A stretch of DNA of 64,000 nucleotides, taken from positions 107,198 to 171,197 of the forward strand of contig NZ_NPJH01000041.1 in NCBI RefSeq assembly GCF_002251365.1, given 5' to 3'. The DNA comes from Prevotella sp. P3-122. Its GTDB lineage: Bacteria; Bacteroidota; Bacteroidia; Bacteroidales; Bacteroidaceae. The notes beneath the pieces are model-generated. The model was given only the letters and a program-made list of their open reading frames with translations. It did not search any database and was not told where the DNA came from. Below are positions 26,771 to 35,622 of this stretch, in pieces. The position numbers and the translations under genes are program-made. Within the stretch, counting starts at the first letter, position 1. Each line of letters starts with the position of its first letter.

Positions 26771-26811
26771 AATCCGCCCGACTTGCCCGCAAGGACGATT
26801 ACCCGCGGATT
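26771..26811 (+). promoter_or_regulatory. Hairpin in the rpsI-rpsB gap (possible rpsB leader)
   Basis: AATCCGC (26771-26777) pairs with GCGGATT (26805-26811) and encloses a small inner hairpin CTTGC-CC-GCAAG (26782-26793). It lies 60 bp before rpsB with no T-run, so it looks more like a regulatory or processing structure than a terminator. Confidence 0.4.
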
Positions 26812-26869
26812 GGTTCTAACAAAAGAATTAAAAAGAAAGTAAACAACAATTTAAACAAAAGAAACGACA

Positions 26870-27682
26870 ATGTCAAGAACTAATTTTGACCAATTACTTC
26901 AGGCTGGTTGCCACTTTGGACACCTCCGCCGCAAGTGGAATCCTGCAATGGCTCCTTATATCTTCATGGAGCGTAATGGTATCCATATCATAGACCTTAA
27001 CAAGACCGTAGTAAAAATCGACGAGGCTGCTGAAGCCTTGAAGGCTATTGCCAAGAGCGGCAAGAAGGTTTTGTTCGTCGCTACTAAAAAACAGGCCAAG
27101 GATATCGTAGCTGAGAAGGCTACATCTGTAAATATGCCATACGTTATCGAGCGTTGGCCGGGCGGTATGCTCACCAACTTCCCGACAATCCGTAAGGCTG
27201 TTAAGAAAATGTCCAACATCGACAAGCTGATGGCTGACGGTACATTCTCTAACCTCTCTAAGCGTGAGATTCTGCAGATCAACCGCCAGCGTGCTAAGCT
27301 CGAGAAGAACCTCGGTTCTATCGCTGACCTTACACGTCTGCCTTCTGCACTCTTCGTTATCGACGTAATGAAGGAGCACATCGCTGTCAAGGAGGCTAAC
27401 CGTCTCGGTATTCCTGTTTTCGGTATCGTTGACACCAACTCTGATCCTAAGAACATCGACTACATCATCCCTGCTAACGATGACGCTAAGGACTCTGTAG
27501 AGACTATCCTCAACGCTGTTTGCGGCGCTATCGCCGAGGGTCTTGAGGAGCGCAAGGTTGAGAAGGCCGACGAGAAGGCTTCTGCTGAGCAGGCTGAAGA
27601 GGCTGCCGAGGGCAAGAAGCGTGCTCCACGTAAGGCACGTAAGGAGGAGGCTCCTGCAGAGGAAGCTCCAGCTGCTGAATAA
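26870..27682 (+). CDS. rpsB: Small subunit ribosomal protein uS2
   Basis: A 270-residue uS2: MSRTNFDQLLQAGCHFGHL, then NGIHIIDLNKTVVKIDEA, VIERWPGGMLTNFPTIRKAV and IPVFGIVDTNSDPKNIDYII are the family hallmarks. Residues about 228-270 are a low-complexity Ala/Glu/Lys tail (AEEAAEGKKRAPRKARKEEA) longer than in Escherichia coli, as is common in Bacteroidetes. It lies 29 bp before tsf, the conserved rpsB-tsf order. Confidence 0.98.
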   Translation: MSRTNFDQLLQAGCHFGHLRRKWNPAMAPYIFMERNGIHIIDLNKTVVKIDEAAEALKAIAKSGKKVLFVATKKQAKDIVAEKATSVNMPYVIERWPGGMLTNFPTIRKAVKKMSNIDKLMADGTFSNLSKREILQINRQRAKLEKNLGSIADLTRLPSALFVIDVMKEHIAVKEANRLGIPVFGIVDTNSDPKNIDYIIPANDDAKDSVETILNAVCGAIAEGLEERKVEKADEKASAEQAEEAAEGKKRAPRKARKEEAPAEEAPAAE

Positions 27683-27711
27683 TTTTGTAAAATTTAGAAT
27701 TTAAAGATATT

Positions 27712-28716
27712 ATGGCTTACAAACCAACAATGGACGACATCAAGAAGCTCCGCACAATGACTGGTGCCGGACTTGGTGATGTCAAGAAAGCCCTTGTAGA
27801 GGCCGAAGGTGACTTCGACAAGGCAAAGGACTTGCTTCGTGAGCGTGGTCTTGCCATCGCTGCCAAGCGTTCTGATCGTGAAACATCAAATGGCTGCGTT
27901 CTCGTAAAGAAGGTTGACGGCTTCGCTGCTATGGTTGCAGTAAAGTGTGAGACTGACTTCGTTGCCAATGGTGCAGACTTCATCGCTCTTACCGAAAGCA
28001 TCCTCGACGCTGCTATCGCTGCCAAGGCTAAGGACCTCGAAGAGGTTAAGAGCCTGAAGCTCGCTAACGGTGATGATGCTGCAACTGCTGTTCAGCAGCG
28101 TTCTGGTATCTCTGGCGAGAAGATGGAAATCGATGGCTACAACTTCCTCGAGGGCGAGAACATCGAAATCTACGACCACATGAACAAGCATACCCTCGCT
28201 ACAATGGTTCAGACAAACAAGCCTGCTGCTGAGGCTGCCCACAAGGTTGCCATGCAGGTTGCTGCCATGAAGCCTGTAGCACTCGACGAGGCTTCCGTAC
28301 CACAGGAGGTTAAGGACGAGGAGTACAAGGTAGCTGTTCAGAAGACCAAGGAAGAGCAGGTAGAGAAGGCTGTTGCTGCTGCCATCAAGAAGGCTGGCTA
28401 CAACGCTTATATTGCTGAGAGCGAGGAGCACCTCGAAGAGGGTATCCGTAAGGGTAACATCACAGAGGCTGACGCTGACGCTATCCGTAAGCTCAAGCAG
28501 GAGACTGCTGAGCAGAAGCTCGCCAACATGCCTGAGCAGATGGTACAGAACATCGCTAAGGGTCGTCTGGCTAAGTTCTTCAAGGACAACTGCCTCGTTG
28601 ACCAGGAGTTCCAGTTCGGTGATGGCGACAAGCAGACTGTTGCTGAGTTCCTGAAGAAGCAGGATGCTGAGCTCAAGATTGTCGCTTACAAGCGCTTCAC
28701 TCTCGTGGCTGAGTAA
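27712..28716 (+). CDS. tsf: Translation elongation factor Ts
   Basis: A 334-residue EF-Ts. The N-terminal UBA-like domain has KLRTMTGAGLGDVKKALVEA; the nucleotide-exchange signature is VAVKCETDFVANGADF; the C-terminal core contains AMQVAAMKPVALDEASVP. It exchanges GDP for GTP on EF-Tu in the cytoplasm. It is somewhat longer than the E. coli protein (283 aa) but in the range of Bacteroidetes. A strong terminator follows 21 bp after the stop. Confidence 0.98.
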   Translation: MAYKPTMDDIKKLRTMTGAGLGDVKKALVEAEGDFDKAKDLLRERGLAIAAKRSDRETSNGCVLVKKVDGFAAMVAVKCETDFVANGADFIALTESILDAAIAAKAKDLEEVKSLKLANGDDAATAVQQRSGISGEKMEIDGYNFLEGENIEIYDHMNKHTLATMVQTNKPAAEAAHKVAMQVAAMKPVALDEASVPQEVKDEEYKVAVQKTKEEQVEKAVAAAIKKAGYNAYIAESEEHLEEGIRKGNITEADADAIRKLKQETAEQKLANMPEQMVQNIAKGRLAKFFKDNCLVDQEFQFGDGDKQTVAEFLKKQDAELKIVAYKRFTLVAE

Positions 28717-28737
28717 TTTCAACACAACATCAATATC

Positions 28738-28770
28738 AAAGCGGGAAGGTTTCCTTCCCGCTTTTTTTTG
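28738..28770 (+). terminator. Terminator after tsf
   Basis: AAGCGGGAAGG and CCTTCCCGCTT form a GC-rich hairpin directly followed by seven or more T. Confidence 0.9.
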
Positions 28771-28844
28771 GGTTTGCCGGGAATGGTACTATCTTGGCTC
28801 AGTGGATAAAACGGCTCAGTGAAAAAGAAAGGGCAACCTACTCA

Positions 28845-29106
28845 TAGCCCAGGGTAGAGCGAAATGGCACCCTGGGTGTAATGTGACATTGTCCTTGCGC
28901 GCTGTAAGCGCAAAAGCGTTATATATCCTGCTGTTATCTACGCTTTTGCGCTTTCAGCGCGACCATCACCTACATGAAATAACCCAGGGTGTCGCTACGC
29001 TTTACCCTGGGCTATGCGCTTTTGCGCTTACAGCGCGACAATTACCGACATGAACTTCAGAATTAGGATATTCATTTTTGCACATCAAATTGGACACCCT
29101 AATTAA
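28845..29106. repeat. Nested-palindrome dispersed repeat, copy 1
   Basis: The outer arms are 28845-28877 (ATAGCCCAGGGT ... CACCCTGGGT) and, inverted, 28981-29015 (AACCCAGGGTG ... TACCCTGGGCTAT). The inner arms are GCGCTGTAAGCGCAAAAGCG (28899-28918) and its complement with one mismatch (28941-28960). A further GCGCTTTTGCGCTTACAGCGC follows, and the block ends in TAGGATATTCATTTTTGCAC (29064 on). A second copy is at 35505-36123. No coding capacity is seen. With the terminator before it, this fills the 448-bp gap 28717-29164. Confidence 0.85.
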
Positions 29107-29164
29107 TAACAATATCAAAAACGCTAATTATCAACACAATAACAATCTTATATGAGATAATAGC

Positions 29165-30172
29165 CTATTCTCCAAACGCATCCATGATTTCTGTTGGGCG
29201 GTGGTTGCTGAAAGCTCCGAGAGGGTAGTGGCCCTCGAGCTCTGGTGCCCAGTAGAACACGCCGTGACAGTGGCCGTCGCAGTCGTTGCGTGCGGCGTTG
29301 ATGATGGCTTTCATTATCGTCTTGCCTTCCTTGGGTTTCTTAGCCTCCACACCCGTCTCGACGACCATGCACTCAGTAGAATATTTCCGGCTTAGGTATC
29401 TGATGTTCTCCGTGAAATCCCTCACAGTGCCCTGCCAGTCGGTCTCGAGCTTGGCCTCTATGTCCCAGTAGGGGTAGACGCTGAGTCCGATGATGTCCCA
29501 TTTGGCACCATACTTGCGCAGTCCGTCGAATATGAAGTCGTAGCGCTTACGGTCGCAACCGCCATCGAGGTGTACTATAACCTTTGCGTCTGGGTACACC
29601 GCCTTTACGGCCTCATAGCCAGCCTGAGTAAACGATGCGTAGTTTTCCATGTTGTCCGATGCGCGTCCCACAGGCCATAGGAATCCGTTGGTGGTCTCGT
29701 TGCCTACCTGTACCCATTTCACGTCGATGCTGTTTTCTCTGAGCAGTCTCAGCACGTCGCGTGTATGGCAGGCGAGGGCATGCCGCATCTCGTCAAATTT
29801 CATATACTGCCATGCGGCAGGTATATGCTGCTTCCCTGGGTCTGCCCACCAGTCGCTGTAGTGGAAGTCTATCATTACTGCCATTCCGTAGTAGCGTGCG
29901 CGGCGTGCCATCTCCAGCACGTCCTCGGCACCGCTCCATCCTCCACGCGGGTTCACCCATACCCTTAGTCTTACGGCGTTTAGTCCGAGTTCCTTCATCA
30001 GGGCAGTGTTCTCACGTATCTCTCCCTTGCTGTTGTAGAACCTGATGCCCTTGGACTCCATCTCTGTTGTTCCGCTGATGTCCGCTCCAAGCCAGAAAGT
30101 CTCCTGCGCCCTGGCACTCATGGAGGTGAGTACGAGCATTGCTGAGGCGAGAAAGTATGATAGCCTTTTCAT
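29165..30172 (-). CDS. Arabinogalactan endo-beta-1,4-galactanase (GH53)
   Basis: A 335-residue secreted glycosidase with a signal peptide (LASAMLVLTSMSARAQ). Family GH53 features: TFWLGADISGTTEMESKGI, LNAVRLRVWVNPRGGWSG, MIDFHYSDWWADPGKQHIP, the acid/base Glu in VQVGNETTNGFLWP (about residue 157) and the nucleophile Glu in CMVVETGVEAKK (about 271). It cuts beta-1,4-galactan side chains of pectic rhamnogalacturonan I. It lies 16 bp after the YeiH gene on the same strand and 2.2 kb from a GH106 rhamnosidase-esterase gene, consistent with pectin use. No SusC/D pair is beside it in this window. Confidence 0.93.
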   Translation of the reverse strand: MKRLSYFLASAMLVLTSMSARAQETFWLGADISGTTEMESKGIRFYNSKGEIRENTALMKELGLNAVRLRVWVNPRGGWSGAEDVLEMARRARYYGMAVMIDFHYSDWWADPGKQHIPAAWQYMKFDEMRHALACHTRDVLRLLRENSIDVKWVQVGNETTNGFLWPVGRASDNMENYASFTQAGYEAVKAVYPDAKVIVHLDGGCDRKRYDFIFDGLRKYGAKWDIIGLSVYPYWDIEAKLETDWQGTVRDFTENIRYLSRKYSTECMVVETGVEAKKPKEGKTIMKAIINAARNDCDGHCHGVFYWAPELEGHYPLGAFSNHRPTEIMDAFGE

Positions 30173-30188
30173 ATCGGTGCCCTCCCTG

Positions 30189-31229
30189 TTATCCGAACAT
30201 TGGTACTACAAACTTGGCCAGCATATATCCGCCACCGAGCAGCCATGCGAAGAGTATGGCTGCCAACACGAACGGCTTGGCTCCAGCCTTCTTGAATTTC
30301 TCTATGCTTGTCTCTGCGCCGAGAGCTGTCATAGCCATGGTGAGCAGGAAGGTGTCGAAGGTGTTGATGCCTGCCACGACAGCCTCCGGCAGAAGGTTCA
30401 GGCTGTTGAAACAGATGACGGCAAGGAAGAGAATGGCGAACCATGGTATATTGATTTTCCCACGCTCCATGGTGTCTGCCTCTGGATTGCGCCGGGCCTG
30501 GCGTGCCACATCCCAGCTAATGACGAGCAGCACGGGCACGAGCATCATAACACGTATCATCTTCACGATGATGGCGCTATCGGAGACCTCTTTTCCCATG
30601 GCGTTTCCGGCACCTACCACATGTGCGACCTCGTGGATGGAGGAACCGGCGTAGATGCCCATCTGCTGCGGTGTAAGGTCGAAGATGCCTGCACGGTACA
30701 GGGCAGGGTAGAGGAACATGGCCGTGGTGCCGAATATCACTACCGTAGCCACAGCCACTGCCGTCTTGTAAGGCTTTACCCTGATGGCCGACTCTGTGCC
30801 GAGGACAGCTGCCGCTCCACAGATGGCGCTTCCTACGGATGTCAGCAAGGCTATGCCACGGTCCATCTTCAGCAGACGGCCAACACCGATGCCTATGAGT
30901 ATTGTTGACACAACGATTATGGCGTCAATGCAGACGGCGGGAAGGCCAACGGCTGTCACATCCTGGAAGGTGAGCTTGAAACCATAGAGTATGATGCCGA
31001 ACCTGAGCACCCGTTTCGAGCAAAAGGCTATGCCGGGAGTCCACGTCTCGGGCAGGTTGTTTCTGAGGCTGTTGGCATAGAGCATACCAAGTATGATACC
31101 CACTATCATCGGTGAGAACGACAATGCCTTTACGAAGGCCATGTCGCCTATATAGAAGGCGGCGCAGGCGAAGAGGGTCATAAGCAGCACTCCGTGCAGC
31201 ATGCTGCTTCTTTGTTCTGAAATCTTCAT
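30189..31229 (-). CDS. YeiH-family putative sulfate exporter (UPF0324)
   Basis: A 346-residue polytopic membrane protein with about ten hydrophobic segments. Motifs typical of the YeiH/UPF0324 family include VGIILGMLYANSLR, GIAFCSKRVLRFGIILYGFKL, TSVGSAICGAAAVLGTESAI, GSSIHEVAHVVGAGNAMG and ALGAETSIEKFKKAG. The family is annotated as a putative sulfate exporter; direct evidence of substrate is limited. It has its own -7 box at 31303 and is followed closely by the GH53 gene, which is an unexpected partner. Confidence 0.88.
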   Translation of the reverse strand: MKISEQRSSMLHGVLLMTLFACAAFYIGDMAFVKALSFSPMIVGIILGMLYANSLRNNLPETWTPGIAFCSKRVLRFGIILYGFKLTFQDVTAVGLPAVCIDAIIVVSTILIGIGVGRLLKMDRGIALLTSVGSAICGAAAVLGTESAIRVKPYKTAVAVATVVIFGTTAMFLYPALYRAGIFDLTPQQMGIYAGSSIHEVAHVVGAGNAMGKEVSDSAIIVKMIRVMMLVPVLLVISWDVARQARRNPEADTMERGKINIPWFAILFLAVICFNSLNLLPEAVVAGINTFDTFLLTMAMTALGAETSIEKFKKAGAKPFVLAAILFAWLLGGGYMLAKFVVPMFG

Positions 31230-31302
31230 GTTGTTGTTTGTTGGTTGAACGATATTATTTTTTTAGTTCCTGTTTATACAGACGCCAACGTCTGTTTTGC
31301 TA

Positions 31303-31310
31303 CAAATGTA
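31303..31310 (-). promoter_or_regulatory. -7 box (TACATTTG) for the YeiH gene
   Basis: CAAATGTA reads TACATTTG on the minus strand, 74 bp before the start. Between the two lies a perfect hairpin CAGACG-CCAA-CGTCTG (31279-31294) in the leader. Confidence 0.5.
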
Positions 31311-31339
31311 GGCAATTATTACGGATTATGCAAGTGTAA

Positions 31340-34300
31340 TTAGAGAAAATCATTCTCTACGAGGAACTGCCTTATATTATCCAAAGACCATTTGAAATCT
31401 TTGCCGTTGAACCCATGACCGGCATGTGGAATTTCAACCAGTCGGGCATTCTTGTACAACTTGACAGCCCGCCGCGAATAATCTATAGGAACCACTGCGT
31501 CGGCATCGCCATGGATTATCAGGACAGGGCTTTCGTATGCCTCAACAGCCTTATATGGGTCCATATCCCGTATCTCTGTGAAGAAACGCCGTCCGATGGG
31601 TACCTGCCATATTCTTGTAGTATCCGGAATGTCGGTCACCTGCGGATAGCGGCTGTTCCAGTTGTCTGGAATACATAAGGCCGGAAATACAAGAACCAGC
31701 TTGCGGATGTCTTTTTTCATCCTGGCAGCTGTCAAGGCTGATATGAGTCCTCCCTGGCTCTCACCCAACAGCACTATGTTCTTCTTGTCGACATCAGGTC
31801 GTGACTTGAAATATCGCACGATAGCCTCCAATGTTTTCTGCTCATCAGGCACTGACATGTTCACAGTGTTGTTGTCCGTACGGCTGCCTGTTCCACCACA
31901 AGGGAAATCAAAGGCATAACACATATATCCCAGTTCGTTGAGCATCTTGAAATAATTACGGCCATGATGATGCGTGCCATTGAAACCATGAGACACAATT
32001 ACTATCGGGTGACGCTTTTGGTCATTGTCGGGCGTGCTCAACACACCATAGATTTCATGCTTGCCATGTTTTATCCGTAGCTCTTCTTCAGTGGATGGCT
32101 GTTCGGCATCTGTGGGAATCTTTTGCAATACCACTGGTCCCATCAATCCCGAGCGAAGAAGGGGAGTGTCTCTCTCAAAGAATTTCATTGAGACAACAGC
32201 CTTGCGCTTTGTGGGACGTGCCATCCCCTTGCTGAGCCATTCGGGCACTTCCTTCATAAACCTGCCGATACTTGGCGAGTTTGGGGCTGCGCTAAAGGTC
32301 ACAGGCTCTGACCATTCCACATCGTCTGGTTCCTGCTCGTCGCCAACCATTCGATTAACCCATAAGTTGGTGACATCTATCTCCAGCGTATTGTCGCCTC
32401 CAAGCAAAGCGTCAGTAATGTCGACAGTAAAGGGTGGCCGCCATAGTGTGCCGCATATCTTTCCGTTCACCTTGACTACGGCGAGGTTTTTCACTTCACC
32501 CAAATCCAGCACGTAGTTGTAGTTTCGGTCCAACTCTTTCAGATACAGATGTTGCGTATAGCGTGCTGTGCCTGAGTAGTACTTGATATTGTCATCGGAT
32601 GACTCGTTCCACGGCAACAGCGAAGTCCACTCAGCTGTCTTGCCATCGTCGAATTTGATGGCCCAAGGGTTATTGAGAACTATTTCCTCCACAGAAGCGG
32701 GCTGATGCGGCATTAGACCAGGCCCTTGTTCGGTTGTCTGCTCTCTTAAGACAAGGAATACGGCACGGCGTGTAGTCAGCTGAAGTCTGACTTGTGTCAT
32801 TCCTTCGGCAGACGTCCATGTCTCAGCCATAGACCATGTACCGGTTTCCGGATCCCATATTTCAGGAATCCTCCCACTCAAACTGAGGGTTAGGGTTGTG
32901 GTCAGGGTAGAGTCCTTGGCGTTGGCAACGAAATAAATATCAGCCTCGCCATCCTTGCGATGTATCCAGTGAATACCGTCTGCATCAGCAGTCATCGAGG
33001 GATTCTTGCTCTTGAAGTCATCAACGAAACGTCCTCTCTGCAATAGCGCCTGGCAGCGGGCGAAATAGGAGAACAGCGGACGGGCACCATCCTTCCACCA
33101 TGTCTGTCCTGGTGTCCACCATGTGCCCCACATGCCGAAAGTCATGCCCGGCTTTGCGTTCACCCAGGGATTGTGGGCCGCTGCGTGAAGCATCAACCTG
33201 TTGATGCCAAGGCAGAAGGAAGAGTCTGCGATTGCTTTCAGCCGGGCCGGGTCGTCCTTCCATGCATGAAGCGGCCAACAGGTGAATCCCTCAGCGTAGA
33301 CAACTTCATGCCCGCCCCGCCTTGCAGCATTAACTACACGGGGAATGTCCTTCCAGCCCCAATTGGTGGGCTTCGCCCAGAACTCTGCACATATTGGGTC
33401 GTCTGCGGCTAATTGGCGCACTATCTTATCGGTATTGATGGGATTGAACGGCTTGGCAGAGCCGGTACCGTATGGTTGCACCAACAACTGCAGACCGTGC
33501 TTGTGCGCCAGCTCGCTCATGTAGCCATAATAGTTCTCAGCAAATAAATCTGATACGGTATCACGCCAGTCACGCTTGAACTTTTCTGTAGCCTGACGGC
33601 TGTTGATTACTACCCCCGCCAACGAAGGCAACCATCTGAGCATGTCATACCCTCTTCTTTGCGAGAACTCCTCTGGCATCCGTTTTGTCCATTCCTGACC
33701 GCCAGCCTCATAACTGTCAATCTCCAATAGTTGGAACGTATTGCCTGACTCTTCACCAGCAAGGTTTAGCAGCATGGCAGGATAGGTCGACCAATAATGG
33801 GCAACTGCCTCACGGCTCATCTTGTCGCACTCCAGACCGGTACCACTTTCGGGTGACGTGCTGCCGTTGGTCTTGCCATTGGCGGTATGGCCGAAGCGAT
33901 AGACTTTCCATTTTCCTTTTGGAAGCTGGATGGAAGCGGCTTGTGGAGAGACAATAATCTGTGCTGTATGAACGATGCTGTCATCAGGAACTGCAACAAC
34001 TGCTATGTCTTCATAATAGCCAAAATTGGTCTCAGGCTGTTTCAGGCTGACATATCGCCTGCCTTGTGAGTTAACCATGGTCCAAACCAGCTTCTGCATG
34101 GAGAACTCGGGCTTGACGGCAGGATAGGCACTTGACGACCATCCGGGACAATTGTGCGTTCCAAACGTAAGACCCAGGCGGCGGCATTCGCTGATGGCAA
34201 ATCGCATCAGCTGTTGCCATCGCTCTGAGCCAATGGCATTGGCAGTGTCCTTCACCAGTCCCTGTGCAGTACCTCCCACTTGGAAGTTCTGCACACCACC

Positions 34301-34492
34301 GATGCCTGCTTTCTGATAAGCCTCCAAGTCGGCGGTTATTCCTTCTTCAGATATCATGCCGTCCATCCACTGCCATATCATAATAGGTTTGGCCTCGGCA
34401 GGAGGATTCATAAAAACATCCTCTATTGTCTGGCCAGCTACACTCTGGATGCCTAAAACTAATGATGCTAATATCGGTAATCGAACTTTCAT
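31340..34492 (-). CDS. GH106-type alpha-L-rhamnosidase fused to a C-terminal alpha/beta-hydrolase esterase
   Basis: A 1050-residue secreted protein with a signal peptide (ILASLVLGIQSVAGQ). Residues about 25-790 follow the GH106 pattern: PIMIWQWMDGMISEEGITAD, AGIGGVQNFQVGG, GLTFGTHNCPGWSSSAYPAV, LEIDSYEAGGQEWTKRMPEE and a C-terminal beta-sandwich (VNGKICGTLWRPPFTVDI). Residues about 800-1050 are an added alpha/beta-hydrolase: VSHGFNGTHHHGRNYF, the nucleophile elbow LLGESQGGLISA (Ser about 911), the acid in IIHGDADAVVP and His in IPHAGHGF. GH106 enzymes remove rhamnose from rhamnogalacturonan-type pectin; the esterase may remove acetyl or feruloyl groups from the same chain (inference). A -7 box is at 34611. 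Confidence 0.85.
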   Translation of the reverse strand: MKVRLPILASLVLGIQSVAGQTIEDVFMNPPAEAKPIMIWQWMDGMISEEGITADLEAYQKAGIGGVQNFQVGGTAQGLVKDTANAIGSERWQQLMRFAISECRRLGLTFGTHNCPGWSSSAYPAVKPEFSMQKLVWTMVNSQGRRYVSLKQPETNFGYYEDIAVVAVPDDSIVHTAQIIVSPQAASIQLPKGKWKVYRFGHTANGKTNGSTSPESGTGLECDKMSREAVAHYWSTYPAMLLNLAGEESGNTFQLLEIDSYEAGGQEWTKRMPEEFSQRRGYDMLRWLPSLAGVVINSRQATEKFKRDWRDTVSDLFAENYYGYMSELAHKHGLQLLVQPYGTGSAKPFNPINTDKIVRQLAADDPICAEFWAKPTNWGWKDIPRVVNAARRGGHEVVYAEGFTCWPLHAWKDDPARLKAIADSSFCLGINRLMLHAAAHNPWVNAKPGMTFGMWGTWWTPGQTWWKDGARPLFSYFARCQALLQRGRFVDDFKSKNPSMTADADGIHWIHRKDGEADIYFVANAKDSTLTTTLTLSLSGRIPEIWDPETGTWSMAETWTSAEGMTQVRLQLTTRRAVFLVLREQTTEQGPGLMPHQPASVEEIVLNNPWAIKFDDGKTAEWTSLLPWNESSDDNIKYYSGTARYTQHLYLKELDRNYNYVLDLGEVKNLAVVKVNGKICGTLWRPPFTVDITDALLGGDNTLEIDVTNLWVNRMVGDEQEPDDVEWSEPVTFSAAPNSPSIGRFMKEVPEWLSKGMARPTKRKAVVSMKFFERDTPLLRSGLMGPVVLQKIPTDAEQPSTEEELRIKHGKHEIYGVLSTPDNDQKRHPIVIVSHGFNGTHHHGRNYFKMLNELGYMCYAFDFPCGGTGSRTDNNTVNMSVPDEQKTLEAIVRYFKSRPDVDKKNIVLLGESQGGLISALTAARMKKDIRKLVLVFPALCIPDNWNSRYPQVTDIPDTTRIWQVPIGRRFFTEIRDMDPYKAVEAYESPVLIIHGDADAVVPIDYSRRAVKLYKNARLVEIPHAGHGFNGKDFKWSLDNIRQFLVENDFL

Positions 34493-34610
34493 TTTTATTT
34501 GGATATTGATGTGAAGTTAATAGTTTATTTTGAGCTTTTACCTAAATTCCGTAGCACTTCAGCCTGCATTATTTGCATACTAAAGCGACTGAAATTCACC
34601 ATTGACATGG

Positions 34611-34618
34611 CAAAGATA
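34611..34618 (-). promoter_or_regulatory. -7 box (TATCTTTG) for the GH106-esterase gene
   Basis: CAAAGATA reads TATCTTTG on the minus strand, 119 bp before the start. The 398-bp gap 34493-34890 holds this box and the divergent box at 34798; nothing else stands out. Confidence 0.5.
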
Positions 34619-34797
34619 CAACAAAATATGAGTAAATCGCTGTTTTTTACAGAATATTCTTTCTTTTGTGGACAATTATGAGGTTCATCCGACTTTTTCT
34701 GGTGATTAATGAGATAAATCGCACAGAGTTTTTTTACCAGCACTTAGGTGGTTGAGAAAAATCTGTCAAAAGAAGTGTGTATTCCGCTATAAATGCT

Positions 34798-34805
34798 TAT
34801 TTTTG
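34798..34805 (+). promoter_or_regulatory. -7 box (TATTTTTG) for the GCAxxG protein gene
   Basis: Matches TAnnTTTG. It rules out the in-frame ATG at 34777, which lies upstream of the expected transcription start near 34812. Confidence 0.5.
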
Positions 34806-34890
34806 CAGCAGGATGTCCCTGATGGCATTCGTGCTGGACGGCAGATGCCATATTGGAATGAGCGAAAGAGAATATACATATTATATAATA

Positions 34891-35376
34891 ATGACTATGG
34901 ATAAAGATTTGGAAGAAAGGATATCCCTTGCCGTAGAGTATTTCATGCAGGGATATGGCTGCTGCCAGAGTGTTGTCGCAGCCTTTTCAGACTTGTATGG
35001 ACTGGATGCCGACATGGCCAAGCGTATAGGAGCTGGTTTCGGAGGCGGCGTTGGCAGAATGCGCATGATGTGCGGTGCAGTGTCGGGACTTGTCATTCTC
35101 GCCGGACTGCATTGCGGTCAGACAGATGGCGCCGACCGCAAGGGCAAGAGCGCATGCTACGAGGTGGTACAGCGGCTCCTTGCCACATTCAAGGAGCGTA
35201 ACGGCTCCATCATCTGTGCCGAACTGCTCGGCATAGGTGGGGTGAGGCCGGAGACAAAGGTGACGCACGTGCCTGATGAGCGCACGGCCGAATACTACAA
35301 GGTGAGGCCGTGCGCGGCCAAGGTGGAGAGTGCTGCGCGCATCTTTGCGGAGTTCCTGATGGATGTGGATAAATAG
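34891..35376 (+). CDS. C_GCAxxG_C_C family protein
   Basis: A protein of about 161 residues with the conserved cysteine pattern of this family: GYGCCQSVVAAF, then RIGAGFGGGVGRMRMMCGAVSG, then a Cys in GKSACYEV, ICAELLG and a C-terminal VRPCAAKVESAARI. The spacing resembles redox- or metal-binding proteins of anaerobes; the function is not established. The frame is open to an ATG at 34777, but the promoter at 34798 makes ATG 34891 (MTMDKDLEERISLAVEYF), or 34897, the likely start. The stop codon TAG at 35374 is also the first three bases of the dispersed repeat that follows. Confidence 0.85.
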   Translation: MTMDKDLEERISLAVEYFMQGYGCCQSVVAAFSDLYGLDADMAKRIGAGFGGGVGRMRMMCGAVSGLVILAGLHCGQTDGADRKGKSACYEVVQRLLATFKERNGSIICAELLGIGGVRPETKVTHVPDERTAEYYKVRPCAAKVESAARIFAEFLMDVDK

Positions 35377-35622
35377 GATATCCATTTTTTGCACATCAAA
35401 TTGGAGACCCTATTTATTAGGTAGGGTGTAAAGTTTGATGTACCCAAAATGGAACTGTTCCTGATTTACTCTGACTACTTGCTCACCGAACACGCATTGA
35501 CCAGCACGCACTGTAAGCGCAGAAGCACATAGCCCAGGGTAAAACGTAGCGGCATCCTGGGTGTAAGGAGACATTGTCAATTAAAGAAAGGGCAAAAGCG
35601 TTATTTGTCCTGCTGTTATCTA

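Noticed and set aside
34777..34890. Upstream start for the C_GCAxxG protein
   Set aside because: The -7 box at 34798-34805 lies inside that stretch, so the mRNA would begin after the first ATG; the added residues do not resemble the family.
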